From NCBI RefSeq assembly GCF_016658545.1, contig NZ_JACVZC010000024.1, positions 1 through 62,867 of the forward strand: DNA of 62,867 nt, written 5' to 3'. The translations under genes and the position numbers were made by a program. Positions 58,147-62,867 of this stretch are shown one piece after another. The notes beneath the pieces are model-generated. The model had not been told where the DNA came from and made no database searches. It saw only the letters and a program-made list of their open reading frames with translations. This DNA comes from Pseudomonas sp. S37. GTDB taxonomy: Bacteria; Pseudomonadota; Gammaproteobacteria; Pseudomonadales; Pseudomonadaceae. Numbering within the stretch: the first letter of the stretch is position 1; each line of letters begins with the position of its first letter.

Positions 58147-60393
58147 ATGAAAGCGTTCGGCAAAATCCTGGGACTGGGGCTTCTCGGGTTGCTGCTGATC
58201 ATCGTGGCGCTGGGCTTCGCCCTGACCCACCTCTTCGATCCCAACGACTACAAAGACGAGATTCGCCAGCTGGCACGCGACAAGGCGCACGTCGAACTGA
58301 CCCTCAACGGTGACATCGGCTGGAGCCTGTTCCCCTGGCTGGGTCTGGAGCTGCACGAAGCCAGCATCGCCACCCTGGCCAAACCGAAGGAACCGTTCGC
58401 CGACCTGCAGATGCTTGGCCTGTCGGTACGGGTACTGCCACTGCTGCGCCGCGAAGTGCAAATGAGCGATGTGCGCGTCGAGGGCCTGAACCTGACCCTG
58501 GTGCGCGACGAACAGGGCCATGGCAACTGGGAAGACATCGGCAAGCCACTGCCTGCGCAAAACGGCACAGCCACCGACGCACCGGCCCAGGCGCCTGCCG
58601 AGCAAAAGCCAGCGACTGCCGATGGCAACGATCGCGCCGTCAAGCTGGACATCGACAGCCTGACCGTGAACAACGCCCGGGTGCAGTACACCGATGCCAA
58701 GACCGGCCAGAGCTACAGCGCCGAAAGCATCCAGCTGAGCACCGGGCCAGTCCATGAAGGCGCGAACATCCCGCTCAAGGCCAGCGCCTTCATCAGTGCC
58801 AGCCAGCCAAACATCAAGGCCCGCACCGAGCTGGCCGGCGAACTGCGCTTCGACCGCAAGCTAAAGCGCTACAACTTCGAAGACATGCGCCTGTCGGGTG
58901 AAACTTCGGGTGAGCCTACCGGCGGCAAGACCGTGACCTTCGCCGCCCAAGGCCAGTTGCTGGTTGACCTGGCCGCCAATGTTGCCTCGTGGAGCGGCCT
59001 GAAAGTCTCGGCCAACCAGCTGCGCGCCCTCGGTGAGCTGAACTTGCGTGACCTGGACAAGGCGCCGCAGCTGAGCGGTGGCCTGTCCATCGCCCAATTC
59101 AACCTGCGTACCTTCCTCGACAGCATCGGCCACCCGCTGCCGGCCACCAACGACCCAGCGGCCTTTGCCAAGCTGGAGCTGGTCACCCGCCTGCAGGGCA
59201 CACCCAGCAGCCTGGCCCTGGAAGACCTGGCCGTGAAGCTGGACGACAGCACCTTCAGCGGCCGCGTGGCCGTCGAAGATTTCGCCAAGCAGGCCCTGCG
59301 CCTGCAGCTTAAAGGTGACACCTTCGACGCCGACCGCTACCTGCCGGCCAAGAGCGAGCAAGCCAAGGGCGCCACCGCTGCGCGCCAGGCCGAAGTCAAG
59401 CAACAGGAAGCCAGTGCGGTGGCCGGTGCCGGCAGCTCGCCGCTGCCCAATGCCCCGACCCAGGTGGCCTGGAGCGACGACAAGCTGCTGCCGGTCGACC
59501 GCCTGCGCGCCCTCGACCTGCAGGCTGAACTGGCCTTCGGCTCGCTGACCCTCGATAAACTGCCCATCGTCGATGCCCAGCTCAAGGCCATCAGCCAAGG
59601 TGGTCTGCTGACCCTGCAGACCCTGCGCGGCGGCTTGTACAACGGCACCTTCGAAGCCAAGGGCACGGTCGATGTGCGCCCTGCCGTGCCGCAACTGGGG
59701 GTGAATATCCACATCCAGCGGGTGCCGGTTGAGCACTTCATCAAGACCGAGGGCAAGGACCAGGCGCCACCGGTCAAGGGCCTGCTGACCCTGACCAGTG
59801 ATCTGACCGCCACCGGCAACAGCCAGAAGGCACTGGTCGACACGCTCAACGGCAGTGCAAACTTCACCATCAACGATGGCGTGCTGGTCAACGCCAACCT
59901 GGAACAACAACTGTGCCAGGCCATCGCCACGCTCAATCGCAAGACCCTGAGCGGCGAACCACGTGGCAAGGACACCCCCTTCCAGGAACTGCGCGGCAGC
60001 CTGGTGGTGCGCAATGGTGTTGCCAGCAACCCGGACCTCAAGGCACGCATCCCGGGCCTGACCGTCAACGGCCATGGCGACCTTGACCTGCGCGTGCTGG
60101 GCATGGACTACAACGTGGGCGTGATCGTCGAAGGCGACCAGCGCGCCATGCCGGACCCGGCCTGCCAGGTCAACGAACGCTATGTGGGCGTTGAAGTGCC
60201 GCTGCGCTGCCGTGGCCCGCTGGAGCTGGGCGCCAAGGCCTGCCGCCTGGACCAGAACGGCCTGGGCAAAGTGGCGGCCAAGCTGGCCGGCAACCGCCTG
60301 AAAGACAAGATCGACGAAAAACTCGATGAAAAACTCGGAGACAAAGTGAGCCCGGAATTGAAAGACGCGCTCAAGGGGCTGTTCAAGCGATGA
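58147..60393 (+). CDS. asmA: AsmA-family protein
   Basis: 748-residue envelope protein with one N-terminal membrane anchor (ILGLGLLGLLLIIVALGFALT) and a long periplasmic beta-rich body. AsmA-family proteins bridge the periplasm and take part in lipid transport between membranes. The N-terminal AsmA motif FDPNDYKDEIRQLARDKAHVELTLNGDI and the C-terminal half GGLYNGTFEAKGTVDVRP are typical. The tail is rich in Lys/Asp/Glu (DKIDEKLDEKLGDK). ATG at 58147; its stop overlaps mutY by four bases. Confidence 0.92.
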   Translation: MKAFGKILGLGLLGLLLIIVALGFALTHLFDPNDYKDEIRQLARDKAHVELTLNGDIGWSLFPWLGLELHEASIATLAKPKEPFADLQMLGLSVRVLPLLRREVQMSDVRVEGLNLTLVRDEQGHGNWEDIGKPLPAQNGTATDAPAQAPAEQKPATADGNDRAVKLDIDSLTVNNARVQYTDAKTGQSYSAESIQLSTGPVHEGANIPLKASAFISASQPNIKARTELAGELRFDRKLKRYNFEDMRLSGETSGEPTGGKTVTFAAQGQLLVDLAANVASWSGLKVSANQLRALGELNLRDLDKAPQLSGGLSIAQFNLRTFLDSIGHPLPATNDPAAFAKLELVTRLQGTPSSLALEDLAVKLDDSTFSGRVAVEDFAKQALRLQLKGDTFDADRYLPAKSEQAKGATAARQAEVKQQEASAVAGAGSSPLPNAPTQVAWSDDKLLPVDRLRALDLQAELAFGSLTLDKLPIVDAQLKAISQGGLLTLQTLRGGLYNGTFEAKGTVDVRPAVPQLGVNIHIQRVPVEHFIKTEGKDQAPPVKGLLTLTSDLTATGNSQKALVDTLNGSANFTINDGVLVNANLEQQLCQAIATLNRKTLSGEPRGKDTPFQELRGSLVVRNGVASNPDLKARIPGLTVNGHGDLDLRVLGMDYNVGVIVEGDQRAMPDPACQVNERYVGVEVPLRCRGPLELGAKACRLDQNGLGKVAAKLAGNRLKDKIDEKLDEKLGDKVSPELKDALKGLFKR

Positions 60394-61457
60394 GCCCCGA
60401 GCAGTTCTCCAGCGCTGTGCTGGATTGGTATGACGAACACGGCCGGCACGACCTGCCCTGGCAACAGGGCATCACCCCGTACCGGGTGTGGGTGTCGGAA
60501 ATCATGTTGCAGCAGACCCAGGTCAGCACCGTGCTGAATTACTTCGACCGCTTCATGCAGGCCCTGCCAACCGTGCAGGCCCTGGCCGAAGCGCCGGAGG
60601 ACGAAGTGCTGCACCTGTGGACGGGCCTTGGCTATTACACCCGCGCACGCAACCTGCAAAAGGCCGCGAAGATCGTTGTCGAGCAGCATGGCGGCGAATT
60701 CCCGCGCAGTGTCGAGCAGCTCACCGAGTTGCCCGGCATCGGCCGCTCCACGGCCGGTGCCATCGCCAGTATCAGCATGGGCATCCGCGCGCCGATCCTG
60801 GACGGTAACGTCAAGCGCGTGCTGGCCCGCTACAGCGCCCAGGGCGGCTACCCCGGCGAGCCCAAGGTGGCCAACCAGCTGTGGGCCACAGCCGAGCGCT
60901 TTACCCCACAGCAGCGTGCCAACCACTACACCCAGGCGATGATGGACATGGGCGCCACGCTGTGCACGCGCAGCAAGCCCAGCTGCCTGATCTGCCCGCT
61001 GCAGCGTGGCTGCGAAGCACACCTGCACGGCGAAGAAACCCGCTACCCCGAGCCCAAGCCACGCAAGGCGTTGCCACAACGGCGTACGCTGATGCCACTG
61101 CTGGCCAACCACGAAGGCGCCATCCTGCTTTACCGGCGCCCGTCCAGCGGCCTGTGGGGTGGCTTGTGGAGCCTGCCGGAACTGGACGACATCGCCCAGC
61201 TCGACGACCTGGCCTACCAGCACGGCCTGCGCCTGGCTGGCAGCCGCGCCATGGACGCCTTGACCCACACCTTCAGCCACTTCCAGCTGGCCATCGAGCC
61301 TTGGCTGGTGCGCGTCGATGCGCTCGGCGAGCACGTGGCCGAGGCCGACTGGCTCTGGTATAACCTCGCCACCCCGCCGCGCCTGGGCCTTGCCGCCCCG
61401 GTGAAAAAGCTGCTTAAACGCGCGGCCGACGAACTGATTGCAGGAGAAGCCCGATGA
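60390..61457 (+). CDS. mutY: A/G-specific adenine glycosylase
   Basis: 355-residue DNA repair enzyme removing adenine mispaired with 8-oxoguanine. Glu37 ([10 protein letters not shown]) and Asp138 (PILDGNVKR) are the catalytic residues; the helix-hairpin-helix is [11 protein letters not shown]. The 4Fe-4S cysteines are C192, C199, C202 and C208. The C-terminal MutT-like domain recognises 8-oxoguanine. Start overlaps asmA stop and end overlaps yggX start, each by 4 bp. Confidence 0.97.
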   Translation: MSPEQFSSAVLDWYDEHGRHDLPWQQGITPYRVWVSEIMLQQTQVSTVLNYFDRFMQALPTVQALAEAPEDEVLHLWTGLGYYTRARNLQKAAKIVVEQHGGEFPRSVEQLTELPGIGRSTAGAIASISMGIRAPILDGNVKRVLARYSAQGGYPGEPKVANQLWATAERFTPQQRANHYTQAMMDMGATLCTRSKPSCLICPLQRGCEAHLHGEETRYPEPKPRKALPQRRTLMPLLANHEGAILLYRRPSSGLWGGLWSLPELDDIAQLDDLAYQHGLRLAGSRAMDALTHTFSHFQLAIEPWLVRVDALGEHVAEADWLWYNLATPPRLGLAAPVKKLLKRAADELIAGEAR

Positions 61458-61726
61458 CCCGCACCGTGATGTGCCGCAAGTACAAAGAAGAACTGCCAGG
61501 CCTGGAACGCCCGCCCTACCCCGGCGCCAAGGGCCAGGACATCTTCGATCACATCTCGGAGAAAGCCTGGGAAGACTGGAAGAAACACCAGACCATGCTG
61601 ATCAACGAAAAGCGCCTGAACATGATGAACGGCGAGGACCGCAAGTTCCTCCAGGGCGAGATGGACAAGTTTTTCGCTGGCGAGGAATACGCCCAGGCGG
61701 AAGGCTACGTTCCACCCGCCGAATGA
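61454..61726 (+). CDS. yggX: YggX oxidative damage protection protein
   Basis: 90-residue cytosolic protein implicated in Fe(II) trafficking and protection of iron-sulfur enzymes. [17 protein letters not shown] carries the single conserved Cys. Coupled to mutY by a 4-bp overlap, matching the mutY-yggX order common in gammaproteobacteria. Confidence 0.96.
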   Translation: MTRTVMCRKYKEELPGLERPPYPGAKGQDIFDHISEKAWEDWKKHQTMLINEKRLNMMNGEDRKFLQGEMDKFFAGEEYAQAEGYVPPAE

Positions 61727-61777
61727 CCCCACGAATCGTAAGCGACGGAATTAATTTAAAATTTTTTCAAAAAGTCG

Positions 61778-61806
61778 TTGACGGGGCGTCAGAAAATCTA
61801 TTTAAT
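61778..61806 (+). promoter_or_regulatory. Promoter of tRNA-Phe
   Basis: TTGACG (61778-61783) and TTTAAT (61801-61806) are 17 bp apart, and the tRNA begins 11 bp later. Confidence 0.65.
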
Positions 61807-61816
61807 TCACCTCGTC

Positions 61817-61892
61817 GCCCAGATAGCTCAGTCGGTAGAGCAGAGGATTGAAAATCCTCGTGTCGGCGGTTCGACTCCGTCTCTGGGCACCA
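61817..61892 (+). tRNA. tRNA-Phe (GAA)
   Basis: 76-nt cloverleaf: acceptor GCCCAGA/TCTGGGC, D-arm GCTC/GAGC, anticodon stem GAGGA/TCCTC with loop TTGAAAA (anticodon GAA), T-arm with TTCGA, and an encoded CCA end. Confidence 0.97.
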
Positions 61893-61939
61893 CCTTCAAG
61901 CTTCTGGTGGTTGCAAAGTTACCCGAAGCGACAACAAGA

Positions 61940-61962
61940 AACCCGCCTAGTGCGGGTTTTTT
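61940..61962 (+). terminator. Rho-independent terminator of tRNA-Phe
   Basis: AACCCGC and GCGGGTT around CTAGT, followed by TTTTTT. Confidence 0.9.
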
Positions 61963-62029
61963 GTTGTCTGCAATTTAAGTTGATGGCTCGGCAATCATAT
62001 GACTTGGCTACCGACGCCAATACCAGTCC

Positions 62030-62332
62030 TTACCCTGAAGTACGCGGCAGCACCTCGGCATGCAGCCTCACCCCAAGCGCCGCCATCACCTTCATGATGG
62101 TCGCCAGACTTGGGTTACCTTCAGCAGACAGCGCCTTGTACAAGCCTTCCCGTGTAAGCCCGGTATCGCGTGCCAATTGAGCCATGCCACGGGCACGAGC
62201 GATATCACCCAAGGCAGCAGCGAGCAACGTCGGGTCGTTTTCTTCCAGACAGGCTTCAAGATACAAAGCCATGTCCTCTTCCGTCTTCAAATGGTCTACA
62301 GCGTCCCATTTGGTCAGTTTGGTATTTGCCAC
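62030..62332 (-). CDS. HTH antitoxin, HI1420/HigA-like
   Basis: 100-residue DNA-binding antitoxin of the putative addiction module antidote type. The helix-turn-helix is DIARARGMAQLARDTGLTRE followed by GLYKALSAEGNPSL. It neutralises the toxin encoded just upstream (9-bp gap) and probably represses the shared promoter. Toxin-first gene order is typical of this group. The pair sits next to a tRNA gene, a frequent integration spot. Confidence 0.9.
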   Translation of the reverse strand: MANTKLTKWDAVDHLKTEEDMALYLEACLEENDPTLLAAALGDIARARGMAQLARDTGLTREGLYKALSAEGNPSLATIMKVMAALGVRLHAEVLPRTSG

Positions 62333-62341
62333 GATGGCCTC

Positions 62342-62632
62342 CTAGAGGTCGCGAGCCAGCTTGAGAGCGGATTTGATATCTCTGGCCTGGCTAGCTTTAT
62401 CGCCTCCCGCCAGGAGGATGATCACTTCATAACCTCGCTGAACGAAGTACACCCGATAGCCCGGACCATAGTCGATCCGCAACTCGGACACCCCTTCAGC
62501 AACCGGCTTACAGTCCCCCATCACTCCAAGCTCGACTCGACGCAACCGGACGTTGATTCGGGCCTTCGCCCGTGAATCCCGCAAGGCAGCGAACCACCTT
62601 CGATAGGTTTCGGTTTGAATTAAAGTATGCAT
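62342..62632 (-). CDS. RelE/ParE-superfamily toxin, HI1419/HigB-like
   Basis: 96-residue addiction-module killer protein. It contains [25 protein letters not shown] and [18 protein letters not shown], the standard RelE-like fold for ribosome-dependent mRNA cleavage. First gene of the toxin-antitoxin operon, read away from the contig end. Confidence 0.9.
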   Translation of the reverse strand: MHTLIQTETYRRWFAALRDSRAKARINVRLRRVELGVMGDCKPVAEGVSELRIDYGPGYRVYFVQRGYEVIILLAGGDKASQARDIKSALKLARDL

Positions 62633-62782
62633 GGGGAAAATGTAAACCGCAGTTCACACTACAGCCAATTTGTAGCTGTTTCAAACTGTTTGTGGGCACG
62701 CAGTTGACCAGCATCAAATGGCCAGCTCTCGCCGGATCTTAAGGTGGCAGATGGACATCCAAATCGACTTACAAGGCCCGCC

Positions 62783-62867
62783 ATGAGCGAAGAATCCCCC
62801 CTCCTGCTCCCCGCCCCCCGGGGGGCGGGGGGGGGGGGGGCGGCGGGCCCCCCCCCCCCCCCCGGCA
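62783..62867 (+). CDS. Possible truncated gene start at the contig end
   Basis: ATG at 62783 opens MSEESPLLLPAP before the sequence dissolves into G and C runs. An AGGC-rich stretch precedes it but no strong ribosome site. The codons after about 62805 are unreliable. Confidence 0.25.
   Translation, partial: MSEESPLLLPAPRGAGGGGAAGPPPPPG
62808..62867. other. Low-complexity G/C run, probable assembly artefact
   Basis: The final 60 bases are nearly all long C and G homopolymers, unlike any other part of the window. It looks like sequencing or assembly error at a contig end. Confidence 0.75.

Overview
The window reads as chromosomal DNA of a Pseudomonas putida-group bacterium. The evidence is the high-GC coding sequence, genes resembling P. 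putida and P. aeruginosa operons (glycine betaine and carnitine catabolism, glxR-ttuD-pyk, hisBHAF, mutY-yggX), and 21 intergenic REP loci of two kinds: 15 carry a core like GGAGCGGGTTTACCCGCG or GGAGCGGCTTTAGCCGCG (class A below), and 6 carry GGAGCGGCCTTGTGTCGCGA (class B). The last ~60 bases are an implausible G/C homopolymer run, so the window is probably a whole draft contig. Gene order statements about other strains are from memory and marked as such.

Layout. 0.2-7.2 kb: mixed metabolic genes (2-hydroxyacid dehydrogenase, PhzF-like protein, GFA protein, divergent LysR/EamA pair, FKBP isomerase, histidine phosphatase behind a structured leader, DadA-like oxidase). 7.3-12.6 kb: Asp/Glu racemase-family enzyme with only one of the two catalytic cysteines, its NCS1 transporter, an Lrp/EamA divergent pair and an rRNA methyltransferase-like gene. 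12.7-18.6 kb: MscS channel, sulfate-binding protein, voltage-gated-type ion channel, an orphan RHS-core gene overlapping the end of a urea transporter. 18.8-22.6 kb: pyk, ttuD and glxR, the lower half of glyoxylate assimilation without gcl and hyi.

22.8-36.0 kb: catabolism of quaternary amines: electron-transfer flavoprotein subunits, dimethylglycine demethylase DgcAB, DUF5943 protein, dipeptidase, then CdhR and the carnitine genes caiX-cdhC-cdhA-cdhB. 46.1-52.6 kb continues the theme with GbdR, serine dehydratase and the CbcXWV choline/betaine importer. Together these take carnitine to glycine betaine, then dimethylglycine to sarcosine, with serine to pyruvate at the end; the betaine demethylase GbcAB and sarcosine oxidase are not in the window.

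36.8-45.9 kb sits between the carnitine genes and gbdR, flanked by REP pairs, and is the most striking locus: FecI-type sigma factor, FecR anti-sigma factor, STN-bearing TonB-dependent receptor, M16 metalloprotease lipoprotein and SbmA/YddA-like ABC transporter. The last three match the logic of Pectobacterium Fus (ferredoxin import and proteolysis) and E. coli yddAB-pqqL. A very good Fur box precedes the sigma gene, so I read it as an iron-starvation, ligand-sensing system for importing and digesting a protein or peptide.

52.8-62.9 kb: hisF-hisA-DUF2164-hisH-hisB, an OFA-type MFS transporter, asmA-mutY-yggX, tRNA-Phe, a HigBA-like toxin-antitoxin pair and the damaged contig end.
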